Shown: positions 42,415 to 52,400, counted from the stretch's first letter. The stretch: 64,000 bases of DNA from Candidatus Argoarchaeum ethanivorans (GCA_004193545.1 RPGO01000024.1:124001-188000), one strand, 5' to 3'. Notes: generated from the sequence alone by a model not told the origin. Numbers and translations: made by a program.

Positions 42415-42789
42415 ATGGAATGGATAGCAGAAATACTTGGAAAGTATAATTATTGGACTTTTATAATTATTATGCTCATCGGTTTCTATGGGATGATAGC
42501 AAAAGACAATCTAATCAAGAAGATAATAGGCTTAAGTATATTTCAAACTGCTATATTTCTTTTCTATGTATCACTGGCTGATGTGATCGGGGGAACTGAG
42601 CCAATCGTAATCGAAGGATATAAAGGCTTGTATGTAAATCCATTACCTCATGTACTCATACTCACAGCTATAGTAGTATCAGTAGCAACTCTTGCAGTCG
42701 CACTCGCTCTGGTAATACGAATACATGAAGAATACGGAACAATAGAGGAAAGAGAGATACTAATAAAGGAAAGAGAAGCGGCTAGTTAA
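42415..42789 (+). CDS. mrpC: Mrp/Mnh antiporter subunit C
   Basis: MrpC (NuoK-like), 124 residues, three helices. FIIIMLIGFYGMIAKDNLIK with IIGLSIFQTAIFLFYVSL near residue 35, and PLPHVLILTAIVVSVATLAV near residue 78, match the family, including the conserved membrane segment with TAIVV. It starts directly after the mrpB stop and is the last Mrp gene here: no mrpD or NuoL-like mrpA follows. Confidence 0.92.
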   Translation: MEWIAEILGKYNYWTFIIIMLIGFYGMIAKDNLIKKIIGLSIFQTAIFLFYVSLADVIGGTEPIVIEGYKGLYVNPLPHVLILTAIVVSVATLAVALALVIRIHEEYGTIEEREILIKEREAAS

Positions 42790-42833
42790 TAATATTAAAT
42801 ATTTATTATTGTAACCTCTGTTTCCAAGCCGAC

Positions 42834-42846
42834 GCATTTAAATATT
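42834..42846 (+). promoter_or_regulatory. archaeal TATA box for epimerase gene
   Basis: GCATTTAAATATT lies about 25 bases ahead of ATG 42867, placing the predicted transcription start near the start codon (leaderless or very short leader). Confidence 0.45.
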
Positions 42847-42866
42847 AGCATAATCAAGAGACGTGT

Positions 42867-43757
42867 ATGAATGTAATAGTGACAGGCGGTGCTGGATTCA
42901 TCGGATCCAATCTGGTTTCTGAACTCTCTAAAGAACATGACGTAACGGTGCTGGACAACTTCCAGACAGGTAGTGCAGATAATCTAAAGGATAAAATAAC
43001 TGTTGTCAACGATTCCTCCCGCAATATCGGCGATCGGTTCTCAAACGCTGATATTGACATTGACGCTATTTTTCATCTTGGCATACCGTCTTCCTCTCCG
43101 ATGTACAAGGAAAATCCGATGCTTGTCGGGTCAGCAATAAACGACGCCATCAACGTCTTCGAGTTTGCAAAGAAAACAGGTGCAAAGGTTGTGTTTGCGT
43201 CTTCTTCTTCTCTTTACAATGGACTACCTACCCCAAACAAGGAGGATATGGACGTAATGGTAGCTGATTATTACACCGAGGCGAGGTTTGGAATCGAACG
43301 GGTTGCAGAGTTGTACCATAAGTTATATGGAATTAGTGTGGTTGGACTCAGATTTTTCTCGGTCTATGGTCCTAACGAGCATGCAAAAGGGATCTACGCA
43401 AATATTGTCTCCCAATTCCTCTGGGAGATGCAGGATGGTAAAATTCCAGTCATCTATGGTGATGGTAAGCAAACAAGGGATTTTATTTTCGTGAGCGATG
43501 TGGTCCGGGCGTGCATTCTTGCCATGGAAACGGGTGTGTCAGGTATCTTCAATGTAGGAACAGGCGTTTCGCACAGTTTCAATGATGTTGTTAATCTATT
43601 GAACAATGCGCTTGGTACAGATATTAAACCGCAGTATATCGAGAATCCTGTAAAAAATTATGTAGCTCACACTTTAGCTGACCTCTCAAAGGTGAAAGCC
43701 GCTCTTGGTTTCCGTTCAGAGTATTCGCTGGAAGATGGTATCAGTGAGATTGTTTGA
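42867..43757 (+). CDS. NAD-dependent sugar-nucleotide epimerase/dehydratase
   Basis: This extended SDR enzyme of the UDP-glucose/galactose 4-epimerase type has the Rossmann motif VIVTGGAGFIGSNLVSEL at the N-terminus, the VVFASSSSLYNGLPTPN active-site strand with Ser near residue 112, and RFFSVYGPNE near residue 167. The usual YxxxK appears altered: the region reads MVADYYTEARFGIERV, with Tyr present but no Lys four residues later (ARFGI). The substrate is not readable; GalE-like is the nearest class. A missing lysine would impair classical hydride chemistry, though SDR members without it exist. Confidence 0.85.
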   Translation: MNVIVTGGAGFIGSNLVSELSKEHDVTVLDNFQTGSADNLKDKITVVNDSSRNIGDRFSNADIDIDAIFHLGIPSSSPMYKENPMLVGSAINDAINVFEFAKKTGAKVVFASSSSLYNGLPTPNKEDMDVMVADYYTEARFGIERVAELYHKLYGISVVGLRFFSVYGPNEHAKGIYANIVSQFLWEMQDGKIPVIYGDGKQTRDFIFVSDVVRACILAMETGVSGIFNVGTGVSHSFNDVVNLLNNALGTDIKPQYIENPVKNYVAHTLADLSKVKAALGFRSEYSLEDGISEIV

Positions 43758-43893
43758 TGTGCCAGTGAATGTGGTAATTCTTAGAGAAGAAAGGGACTTT
43801 CTGGTACCAGCCAGAGGTCATTCTTTGACTGACATACTGGATCTTCAGGATGTTGAAGTTGATATAAATTTAGACTGTCTAAAAAATAAGTAA
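43735..43893 (+). CDS. small hypothetical protein overlapping epimerase 3' end
   Basis: This 52-codon frame, MVSVRLFDVPVNVVILREER then VPARGHSLTDILDLQDVEVD, starts inside the last 23 bases of the epimerase gene. The composition is protein-like with alternating hydrophobic and acidic residues; no family is recognised. It could be a genuine coupled gene or the tail of a lost one. Confidence 0.35.
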   Translation: MVSVRLFDVPVNVVILREERDFLVPARGHSLTDILDLQDVEVDINLDCLKNK

Positions 43894-43989
43894 CTCTTAA
43901 GCCAGAAAGCTGAATTTAGGTAGTCTCCTAAAAGTAGCCAAACAAATACGAAAAGTATAAAAGGTGTGGAGTAACCAACAGGCGATTAA

Positions 43990-45060
43990 ATGCTGCACAT
44001 TCGGCACGTTTTTGAAAATGCTCTCGCAGGCAGCATTACTTATGATGATGCCATACACCTGTTTACTGAATGTAAGCCTTCAACCCTGTTTGCTCTTGCA
44101 GATAACTTGCGTAAGATGACATGCGGAGACGTGGTTACCTATGTTGTCAACAGAAATATTAATTTTACTAACATCTGCATCGGAAGCTGCAAGTTTTGTG
44201 CTTTTAGAAGAGAAAATGGCTATCGATTGTCTATTGAAGAGATAATAGCTAAAGCAAGAGAAGCAGTCGATGTTGGTGCAAGCGAGATATGTATACAGGG
44301 CGGACTTCTTAATGATATGTATATTGAAGATTACTGCAAGATTCTAAAGAATGTAAAATCAGAGTTTCCGCACCTTCACCTCCATGCATATTCTCCTATG
44401 GAAGTGTTTCATGCTGCGCACACCTCTAATATTTCTGTTAAAACTGCACTCTCAAAACTTAAACAAAGTGGTCTTGATAGTATGCCAGGGACAGCCGCAG
44501 AGATATTTTCTAAACGGGTACGAAGTATTATATGTCCTGAAAAACTGAGTGCAGAAGACTGGTTAACAGTGGTACGCTCTGCACATGAAATGGGAATACC
44601 AACTACGGCAACCATGATGTACGGGCACATTGAGACCATCGAAGAACGGATAGAACACATGCTGTGCATACGAGAACTCCAGAAAAAAACAGGGGGCTTC
44701 ACCGAGTTTGTGCCACTGTTGTTTATGCCGCACAACAATGCACTTGGAAAGATTACAAACAAAGATAGAGATAAACTGGACGATCTGAAAGTTCATGCAA
44801 TCGCAAGAATCATTTTTCACACCCACATCAATAATATCCAGACAAGCTGGGTGAAACTTGGAATAAAACATGCACAGGACATACTCCTCTGTGGTGCCAA
44901 TGATCTTGGGGGCACACTGATGGAAGAGAAAATATCTAAGAGTGCAGGTGCCGTAAATGGCGAATACATCACACCAAGAGAATTTAACACACTTATCAAG
45001 AGCGTTAACAGACAGCCTGCGATAAGAAACACTCTTTATACAAACACATCTTTGCAATAG
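43990..45060 (+). CDS. cofH: FO synthase subunit 2 (CofH), 5-amino-6-(hydroxybenzyl)aminouracil synthase
   Basis: CofH is a radical SAM enzyme joining tyrosine-derived hydroxybenzyl to 5-amino-6-ribitylaminouracil for coenzyme F420. The cluster motif CIGSCKFCAF (C-x3-C-x2-C, near residue 61) follows VNRNINFTNI, and GASEICIQGGLLNDMYIEDY near residue 96, LHAYSPMEVFH near 130 and TTATMMYGHIETIEERIEHM near 205 are CofH/MqnC hallmarks. The 356 residues fit. cofG is not in the window. Confidence 0.94.
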   Translation: MLHIRHVFENALAGSITYDDAIHLFTECKPSTLFALADNLRKMTCGDVVTYVVNRNINFTNICIGSCKFCAFRRENGYRLSIEEIIAKAREAVDVGASEICIQGGLLNDMYIEDYCKILKNVKSEFPHLHLHAYSPMEVFHAAHTSNISVKTALSKLKQSGLDSMPGTAAEIFSKRVRSIICPEKLSAEDWLTVVRSAHEMGIPTTATMMYGHIETIEERIEHMLCIRELQKKTGGFTEFVPLLFMPHNNALGKITNKDRDKLDDLKVHAIARIIFHTHINNIQTSWVKLGIKHAQDILLCGANDLGGTLMEEKISKSAGAVNGEYITPREFNTLIKSVNRQPAIRNTLYTNTSLQ

Positions 45061-45136
45061 TTGAGTTGATGGAGATACTCGTGTGAGTAAATACAATAAG
45101 TCCATTAGACTCAATTGTTAAGTCAGGAGGCAATAT

Positions 45137-45208
45137 ATGGAAGTATCGAATTGTTCTGGTAAAAGGGATGCTTATGCGAGGTTACATATTATTAGCTGGA
45201 AATCATGA
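45137..45208 (+). CDS. 23-codon ORF with strong ribosome-binding site
   Basis: CAGGAGGCAATAT precedes ATG 45137, which opens MEVSNCSGKRDAYARLHI and stops after 23 codons. Perhaps a decayed gene start or a leader peptide ahead of the methyltransferase-HNH gene; nothing more can be said. Confidence 0.2.
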   Translation: MEVSNCSGKRDAYARLHIISWKS

Positions 45209-45703
45209 AGTATGTGAGGCAGTGCGTCCGACAGGTATTTTGAATCATTCCCATTGTTTTGGTGATTGAAATATGGATGCTCAAACCACTCATTGCTATC
45301 AAAAAAACGCGAAAGAAATATTTGACAGATATGGCGCTTGTTGCGATGGCGCGTCCCGTTATTTTACTTTATCCTTTCCACCACAAGCGAAAATTTTAGA
45401 TATAGGAACTGGTTCTGGACGTGACGCACGCCAATTATTGGAGTTAGGTTATGATGCGTATGGTGTTGACCCATGCAATGAAATGATGTCATTAGCCATT
45501 ACTAAATACCCCGAATTATCTGGACGGATAACTGAAGGGAACCTCCCAAGACTCGAAAAACCTTTCGGCGGAAATTTCGACGGTGTTCTCTGTTCAGCGG
45601 TTTTGATGCATATACCTGATGAACAACTGTTTGACTCTGTATTTGCTATCCGTAGTGTTCTGAAGGATAACGGTAGATTACTACTGTCTCGACAATTTAG
45701 TTC

Positions 45704-46360
45704 TTAGACATAATACTTGGACAGTTTCTTATCCGCCTTCCCCCTCGTAAACCCCCAGTTGATTTTCTTTTCATCGTCATTCCGTCTCCTGGTCCACGCT
45801 GTCACCTCATGAGTCAGTATCTCCATATCTCCAATCCGTCTGTCAGTGCATTCGATATCCATCACATTGATCTCGATTTCAGCGGCATTAAGCCAGCTTG
45901 CATGTTTTGGCGTGTAATGAAACTCGATCTTGCTCAAAATCCTTTCCGCCTCCTCCTCACTGAATGCCTCGTAAAATGACTTTTCCTTGTGAGTATTGAG
46001 GTTATCCATGACCAGTCGGATGTTTTCAACGTCCGGGTATTCTTCATCGACAAGCATCCTCACAAATTGTGCAAAATCCACCATGGTTCTTCTTTTGGTG
46101 ATCTGGGTCACACGTTTCCCTGCTTTAAATTCGACCGCCATGAAAATGTTTGCTGTACCGTTCCTGATATATTCATAATCATATTTCACAGGGATTCCAG
46201 GCTTCATAGGGATGGAAATCCTTTTATCTCCAAGAAGTTGCTTTGGTTTCTCGTCAAAACAGACAATGGGACTTCCCGGGTCGTACGGTTCTTCGTACAG
46301 ATCGAGAACATCGTACATCCGTTCTCTGTATTCGGTGTCGATCGTCTGTATGCACCACAT
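45704..46360 (-). CDS. IS630 transposase ORF B (DDE domain)
   Basis: 218 residues with the IS630/Tc1-type triad: VCFDEKPKQLLG (Asp), RLVMDNLNTHKEKSFYEAF (Asp) and HASWLNAAEIEINVMDIE (Glu). It has no good ribosome-binding site of its own, in line with expression as a frameshift product of ORF A. The frame is intact. Confidence 0.9.
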   Translation of the reverse strand: MWCIQTIDTEYRERMYDVLDLYEEPYDPGSPIVCFDEKPKQLLGDKRISIPMKPGIPVKYDYEYIRNGTANIFMAVEFKAGKRVTQITKRRTMVDFAQFVRMLVDEEYPDVENIRLVMDNLNTHKEKSFYEAFSEEEAERILSKIEFHYTPKHASWLNAAEIEINVMDIECTDRRIGDMEILTHEVTAWTRRRNDDEKKINWGFTRGKADKKLSKYYV

Positions 46361-46365
46361 CCGCC

Positions 46366-46797
46366 TTAACCAAGGTTTAGTTTTGCTTTTTTTAAAATAA
46401 GCCTGATACTCTCTTTGTTTATCGTTTCAAACCCATCCTTCTTTCGCATTTCTTCTGTTAGTAGTGTAAGTGTCCATCTCTTGCGCCCATCAGGTGATTC
46501 GGTGCATGCCTGCGCTATAACTTCCGCCGCATGTTTCTCTGTATACTTTTTAGGCTGACCGGATCTTGGTTTCTCCGCGAGGGCGTTTTGGAGACTTTCT
46601 TCGCGGTATTTCTTCTTGGTGTTGGAAACGGTTGCCCTGCTGATCCGCAGCGTATCTTTTATCTCCATTTCCTTTTTTCCATCATTGACCAGAAGCAAAA
46701 TATGTGCCCGGGTCAATTCTCTCGCGCTTTTACGCCCCATTTTCACGAAATCGTTGAGATACTCCACCTCTTTCTCTGTAAGTTTTATTTTTTCCAT
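46366..46797 (-). CDS. IS630 transposase ORF A (helix-turn-helix)
   Basis: 143 residues: MEKIKLTEKEVEYLNDFVKM, a homeodomain-like HTH (MEIKDTLRISRATVSNTKKK), then EKPRSGQPKKYTEKHAAEVI and a second HTH-like region. Near its end the heptamer A-AAA-AAA followed by G (46387-46393, antisense) permits a -1 shift into ORF B, giving SKTKPWLRRMWCIQTID across the junction. Confidence 0.88.
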   Translation of the reverse strand: MEKIKLTEKEVEYLNDFVKMGRKSARELTRAHILLLVNDGKKEMEIKDTLRISRATVSNTKKKYREESLQNALAEKPRSGQPKKYTEKHAAEVIAQACTESPDGRKRWTLTLLTEEMRKKDGFETINKESIRLILKKAKLNLG

Positions 46798-48112
46798 AGA
46801 ATATGGTTGGACTCACAGGTTTATAAACTTTGTCTAAAAATTAAGTTGCTGAGACACTACTATCAATTCCAATTTCTCGCCCCGGTTTAGATAATAAACA
46901 CCGAGACAAATATGGCCGATTATTTATTATGAGGGTGCCTGATTATATACAACTTCTCTTTGAACGAATTGGTTTTCAACAGATTGGCAGATGGGACAAC
47001 GATGATAGTTTGGAAAGGGAAAACCACTCGTGGAGTGTACTGCTTTTTCAATTGAAAAATTCTCATACTCTCCGGCCTATTGACCAAATTGAAGGTATTC
47101 TCAATCGCGACAGAAATACCGCAACTTATAAACTTGCCCTATTCCGTTCATTATGCGATGTTGCTATGACGAATTATCAACAGGCTAAATGGAAAAGCGA
47201 TCAGACGGTGGGCATTCCTATAGAGGATCTTGTGGAAAAGTGGGTCTATTATTACTGGCCGATTTTTGAATCTTCAAAGTTTATCCCACAAATTCATGGC
47301 GAATCTAAAAATAGTAGTAGAGCAATCCGATTCAGACATTCGTTGGATAAGTTGATCGGTTATTACAAAAATTCAGGTGGCTTAAGCCGTTTTACAATAG
47401 ATTATCGAAGTTCAAAACTGAGTGAAGAAGTGGAACATATAGTAAATGACGTTTTTAGGAAAACTATGGATGCCATTGTTGAAGGGCCAGTTTATTACGC
47501 GGGAGGATCTTTAGGGGCTGGAAGAGTGTTTGAATACGATCCACATGACCGGATGGTCATGTTAAGTGCCGAACTTTGGTGTGAATTCGTCCTTATGGCA
47601 CATTGGATTAACGATGCGCTTATTTTACGGTGGGCTGAGTTAACGTCTAAAATTTCAAAAAACAGCATCAAACCAAGCGAAATGGTCGATCTGCTTTTGA
47701 CAGTCCCAATACCCGAAAGGGATGTTGCAGATGCTAGGCAAATTTATCTTCAATTAGGTGCAAAAGAATGTGTGTGGAGTGGTAAATCGTTAAAAAAGAA
47801 TTTTGATGTTGACCATATGATCCCATTTTCATTATGGCGGAACAACGACCTCTGGAATCTTTTACCTGCAGCTCCCTCTGTCAATAGGGATAAAAGAGAC
47901 AAACTTCCTACCCGCAGTTTACTAATCGAAAGGAAAGAGTGTATTGTTGATTATTGGAGAGTGTTACGTAACGCAATCCCCACTCGATTTGATTACGAAA
48001 CATCTAAATTCATTGGGACCGTTCGATTAACCAGTAGCGACTGGGAATCACAGATGTTCAGCAGTGTCGTAGAAGCTATCGAAACAACGGCGTTGCATAG
48101 AAGTTGTGAGCG

Positions 48113-48475
48113 ATGGGAACTCTAATACGAACCAAGGGCTGGCGGTTGCCAAGAATAAACGAGAGCTTAGAAGTCAGAGGATATGCTTTAAACGTGGAAT
48201 ATTTTTCGGAAATTCTGAATTCTTTACGACAAGTCGGGGATTTCGCTGCTATTGTTGATGATTTGTTGGAAGTTCCAAAAAAATCCGATACACGCGATGT
48301 GACGGGTATCAAGAGATTATGCGGCGGATATTTAAAGTTATTATTCCCAAACGTTCATTCGGCGAGTGATATTGATAAATCAGACTTTGAAAACTATTGC
48401 TTGAAACCGACTTTGGAAAAACGTGGGATAATAAGAAGACAAACACAAATCAGAAACACGAAATTTCCGAGGTAA
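48113..48475 (+). pseudogene. BrxL/Lon-like protein, C-terminal fragment
   Basis: This 120-residue frame reads KGWRLPRINESLEVRGYALN, then YFSEILNSLRQVGDFAAIVD, SDTRDVTGIKRLCGGYLKLL and SDFENYCLKPTLEKRGIIRR. The order GW-x-I/LP..., a helical block, Q/TRD-x-x-A/G-x-K/RK/R...GLLKLL/YLKLLFP and a final ...LE-x-R-x-x-x-x-Q helix matches the C-terminus of the Lon-like BrxL family of BREX/defence islands. The AAA+ and protease domains are missing; the piece begins right at the end of the methyltransferase-HNH gene, suggesting a deletion. Assignment rests on pattern recognition only. Confidence 0.5.
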
Positions 48476-48491
48476 TTTGATAGGCTCATTT

Positions 48492-49238
48492 ATGGCAAGG
48501 AAACTGGGACAGCATTTTATTACAGATCAACGCCTGTTAAAGCGTATCGTGAAGGCAGCATCACTGTGTTCGGATGATGTAGTACTCGAAATCGGTGCCG
48601 GATATGGAAGCCTTACAGAGCTACTTTGCAATCATGCAGGCAAAGTGATTGCCATTGAAAAAGATCCTGTTCTTGTCAACCATCTTAATAATATTGAAGC
48701 AGACAACCTTAAAATCATTCACGCTGATGCGCTTGAGGTTGATTTCCCTTATTTTAATAAAATCGTTTCAAACCTCCCCTACCAGATTTCCTCACCGATA
48801 ACTTTCAAGTTTTTTAAATATGGTTTTGATCTCGCTGTCTTGATGTACCAGTATGAGTTTGCAAAACGCATCAGTGCACAGGCTAATACCAGGGATTATA
48901 GTCGACTTTCTGTTGCTGCACAATACTTTGCAGATGCACGAATATTGTTTAAAGTACCAAAAAATGTTTTTAAGCCACCCCCAGCTGTCAATTCGGCAGT
49001 AGTGTCGATGCGTATGAAAAAAACCCCGCGGGGCGCTCTTGATGAAGACTTTTTTTTAGATGTCGTCAGGGCATCCTTTGCACATCGCAGAAAAAAGCTT
49101 AAAAACTCGCTTCTTGCAAATCTTGCCATAAACAGAGAAACCCTAAAAGAAGTTCCTATCTCACTTCTTAACAGGAGAGCAGAGACTCTAAATCTAACCG
49201 AATTCATTCAATTGTCTAACACCTTGATTACTGCGTAA
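48492..49238 (+). CDS. ksgA: 16S rRNA adenine dimethyltransferase KsgA
   Basis: KsgA dimethylates the two adjacent adenines in the 3' hairpin of 16S rRNA. GQHFITDQRLLKRIVKAASL at the N-terminus, VVLEIGAGYGSLTELLCNHA (SAM motif I), KIVSNLPYQISSPITFKFF (the NLPY catalytic motif, near residue 95) and FKPPPAVNSAVVSM are diagnostic. ATG 48492 gives MARKLGQHF; the frame is open to 48477. Its last codons and stop lie inside a CTTGATTAC-TGC-GTAATCAAG hairpin, so a mobile hairpin replaced the native 3' end. A housekeeping gene sits here between two damaged defence-like genes. Confidence 0.95.
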   Translation: MARKLGQHFITDQRLLKRIVKAASLCSDDVVLEIGAGYGSLTELLCNHAGKVIAIEKDPVLVNHLNNIEADNLKIIHADALEVDFPYFNKIVSNLPYQISSPITFKFFKYGFDLAVLMYQYEFAKRISAQANTRDYSRLSVAAQYFADARILFKVPKNVFKPPPAVNSAVVSMRMKKTPRGALDEDFFLDVVRASFAHRRKKLKNSLLANLAINRETLKEVPISLLNRRAETLNLTEFIQLSNTLITA

Positions 49239-49320
49239 TCAAGAATTATTTTCTGCACAACGAAGTTGTGCAGTGCTCGCACAATCAAGACTTACTGATA
49301 CCGTGATTACTGCGTAATCA
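49223..49320. repeat. three dispersed hairpins overlapping and following ksgA
   Basis: CTTGATTAC-TGC-GTAATCAAG (49223-49243, holding the ksgA TAA), CTGCACAAC-GAA-GTTGTGCAG (49253-49273) and TGATTAC-TGC-GTAATCA (49304-49320). Confidence 0.78.
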
Positions 49321-49459
49321 AGAATCAAGAGTCGTTATTTCTACTCACGTTATGTGTAGGTAAGCAACAGTTCAACTCTCGTGGTTTTTTACATCAGCTA
49401 AACACATGCCAAAAGATATATGTGAAGTGCTAATTCTATACTTAAAGGTGGAATAAAAA

Positions 49460-52400
49460 ATGATCAGTATCAGTTCTCAGGAGATGTTTGTAGAAGACAT
49501 GGTAAACTACATCCTCTCACGAATGGCTGGTGATCATGATCAGGATGAGTTTGTCGATGGAAAACCAAGCAGAAAATTTTTAATTGGAACACTCGCCGCC
49601 AGAAAGGATACCAGCACCGATCTAATGAAAATCAAAGACAATGACACTAAAGCTTCAATCCGTATACACAGGTTAAAGGCTTCAGTTCTTGTAAAAAAGA
49701 CTGCACTTCAGTTGAATCCCGAGATCAAGATAAAAGCTACAGGTTATGTGTATTATAAAGTGAAGAAAAATAGTGGTTCCGATCAGATATCAAAAGTATC
49801 TGAAAGCGGTTCTATTTCGGATGAGCAGGATGATATAAAGTCACAATGGAAACGTTTGGCATTCGATCATAACCGTAACTTTACACCCTCTTCAAATAAT
49901 ACTATCGAAGAGCATGTTGATTTTTCTAACATAATGACTATTGCGAATCACGATCCACTGATAAGAAAAAAGACCGCAGATGATGTGTGGAATGCAAAGA
50001 TTTCGGTTCAAACAAGTGATTTTGATGAACATCATATTTTAGTTTCGTTCAATTATGAGAATTGTGGAATAGAACCTCTAAAGGATAGTGATTTCGAACG
50101 AACAATCTTTAATTGCAAGCTTTCCGTGGATCTTGGAAATTTAGAGGTTGAGGAATTTTGTGATGAGTATCTATATGAGGGACACAAACAACGCTATTAT
50201 TACGATTTTCGCACAATAAACTGTCAAGCAGAGTGGATAGATAATAAGAAACAATTTATGACGGGGCATTGGGGTAAATTTCTACAGGAGAACATAAGAC
50301 CAAGAAGTTCTATTTCTGGATTAAATCTCTTATTCTCTGATCTGATGTCACCAGATGATTTTATCCCATCTCTTGACAAACTTGTTGTCGAGATGAAAAA
50401 ATACCTTGAATATTACAGGAATAATGTTCCTGCATCAGTTTCAAGAGATGAGTTTCAACCGAGAACAGGTAACAGAGAGAAGACATGGAACGAAAGGATT
50501 GAACACATCAGGCAGTTCGAATGCCTGATTCTCCGAATTGAAAGCGGGATCAATCTGGTAAAATCACGATCACGTGTCAAAGATGTTTTTCTTAAGACAA
50601 ATGAAACATTCAACAACTATTACATAAGCAGGGGCGTTTCTTATGCAGGCTGGAGAGTGTTTCAGCTCGTCTTTTTTTTAGCGAGCATCGAATCGATCGT
50701 GGAAGAAAAGGATCTTGATGTTGTGGATGTTCTCCATGTTGATACAGGTGGTGGTAAATCAGAGGCTTACTTTGCGTTGGTAAGCTTCACTGCATTCTAT
50801 GAACGAGTTACTGGTAAGAAAGACGGTGTAAGTGCAATTGTTAAGTTCCCATTGCGTATGCTCTCAATTCAGCAACTTGAACGAATTTCTGGTATCATCA
50901 TCCACGCCGAGAAAGTACGAGGGAGATCTCCTACTTTTCCAGGTTTTCCTTTCACCCTTGGCTATTATGTTGGAAACAGAGATGAAGAGTTTCCAGCTTT
51001 ATATCAGGAGGTTAGGAAAAGACTCTATCACAAGGATGGTAAACTGATAACACCACCCCCGATATCATTAGTTTTATCAAAATGCCCATTGTGCCCACCA
51101 GAAGAAAAAGGCGATATCCGCCTCCATGACGACCCGGATCACAAGCGTATTCTTCATAAATGTGATAGATGCAAAAGTGAATTTTATATCTACACAAGCG
51201 ACAGGGAGATTTTTAGATGGAGACCAACTGTTATTGTCTCTACGGTTGATAAATGGGCTGCCCTTTCGCAGCAGCGCCGAATACGCAGCTTGTTAGGGGG
51301 ATGTGGCAGTTTATGTCCAGATGGTCATGGGTTTATTCCATCAGGAGATCGATGTGAAGAAAAGACTGATGAGGCATTTCAATGTGATAACGTTAGGGCA
51401 GATGAGAGGAGTTCGGCAGGACCAAGACTCTCTATCCAGGATGAGATGCACCTTTTGAGAGAATGTTTTGGCACCATCTCATCTCACTTTGAAGGGTTGG
51501 TCGAGGCATTAGTGGAAGATACCTCATCTGGACGCAAACTAAAACACATTGCTATGAGTGCAACATTGAACGGATCTAAAGATCAGATCAAAGAACTTTA
51601 TCATAAAGATTCTTTTGTTATTCCGGAACAGTGTCCAGAAGGTGTGGGTAGCCCAAATGATTTCTTCTTTGAAAAATTGGACGGTCCTAAACGCATAGTT
51701 TATGGTTTGAAGCCGAATGTGCGGGATAATCATTATGCGGCCCTCAGAACATTGTTACATTTTGCCGAGTTCATAATTGGCGCTCAAAGAGACTTAAATA
51801 GCAATTCCAGCGATTTTTGTAGTAGATATTTGATCGAAGAACCTATTGACGCCCAGTGCCTGATAAACTAGTGTCTCGACAATTTAGTTCTTATACATAA
51901 TACTTGGACAGTTTCTTATCCGCCTTTCCCCTCGTAAACCCCCAGTTGATTTTCTTTTCATCGTCATTCCGTCTCCTGGTCCACGCTGTCACCTCATGAG
52001 TCAGTATCTCCATATCTCCAATCCGTCTGTCAGTGCATTCGATATCCATTACATTGATCTCGATTTCAGCGGCATTAAGCCAGCTTGCATGTTTTGGCGT
52101 GTAATGAAACTCGATCTTGCTCAAAATCCTTTCCGCCTCCTCCTCACTGAATGCCTCGTAAAATGACTTTTCCTTGTGAGTATTGAGGTTATCCATGACC
52201 AGTTGGATGTTTTCAACGTCTGGGTATTCTTCATCGACAAGCATCCTCACAAATTGTGCAAAATCCACCATGGTTCTTCTTTTGGTGATCTGGGTCACAC
52301 GTTTCCCTGCTTTAAATTCGACCGCCATGAAAATGTTTGCTGTACCGTTCCTGATATATTCATAATCATATTTCTCAGGGATTCCGGGCTCCATAGGAAT

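Larger units (their letters stand above)
45684..46857 (-). mobile_element. IS630-family element, most complete copy
   Basis: 1174 bases between TA 45682-45683 and TA 46858-46859. The ends are TGTCTCGACAATTTAGTTCT and the reverse complement of GTGTCTCAGCAACTTAATTT (inverted repeat core GTGTCTC). It encodes an HTH ORF and a DDE ORF in minus orientation, joined by a predicted -1 frameshift. This copy has the intact DDE triad and may supply transposase for the damaged copies. Confidence 0.92.
45273..48125 (+). pseudogene. SAM methyltransferase-HNH endonuclease fusion split by IS630
   Basis: Part 1 (45273-45683) is a class I methyltransferase: KILDIGTGSGRDARQLLELG (motif I near residue 40), YGVDPCNEMMSLAI, and GNFDGVLCSAVLMHIPDEQL (motif IV region). 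The element at 45684-46857 then interrupts it at a TA. Deleting it joins RLLL to SIPISRPGLDN in frame, and part 2 (46860-48125) continues without a stop to give 558 residues. Part 2 ends with an HNH nuclease: KECVWSGKSLKKNFDVDHMI, then NDLWNLLPAAPSVNRDKRDK (D-H, N and N-x3-K in HNH order). A methylase and a nuclease in one chain suggests a type II-like restriction or other defence protein. Confidence 0.88.

Noticed and set aside
46531-46890. ORFs on the plus strand through the IS630 copies (also 45989, 52176)
   Set aside because: They are antisense to the HTH and DDE transposase frames, which have clear motifs.
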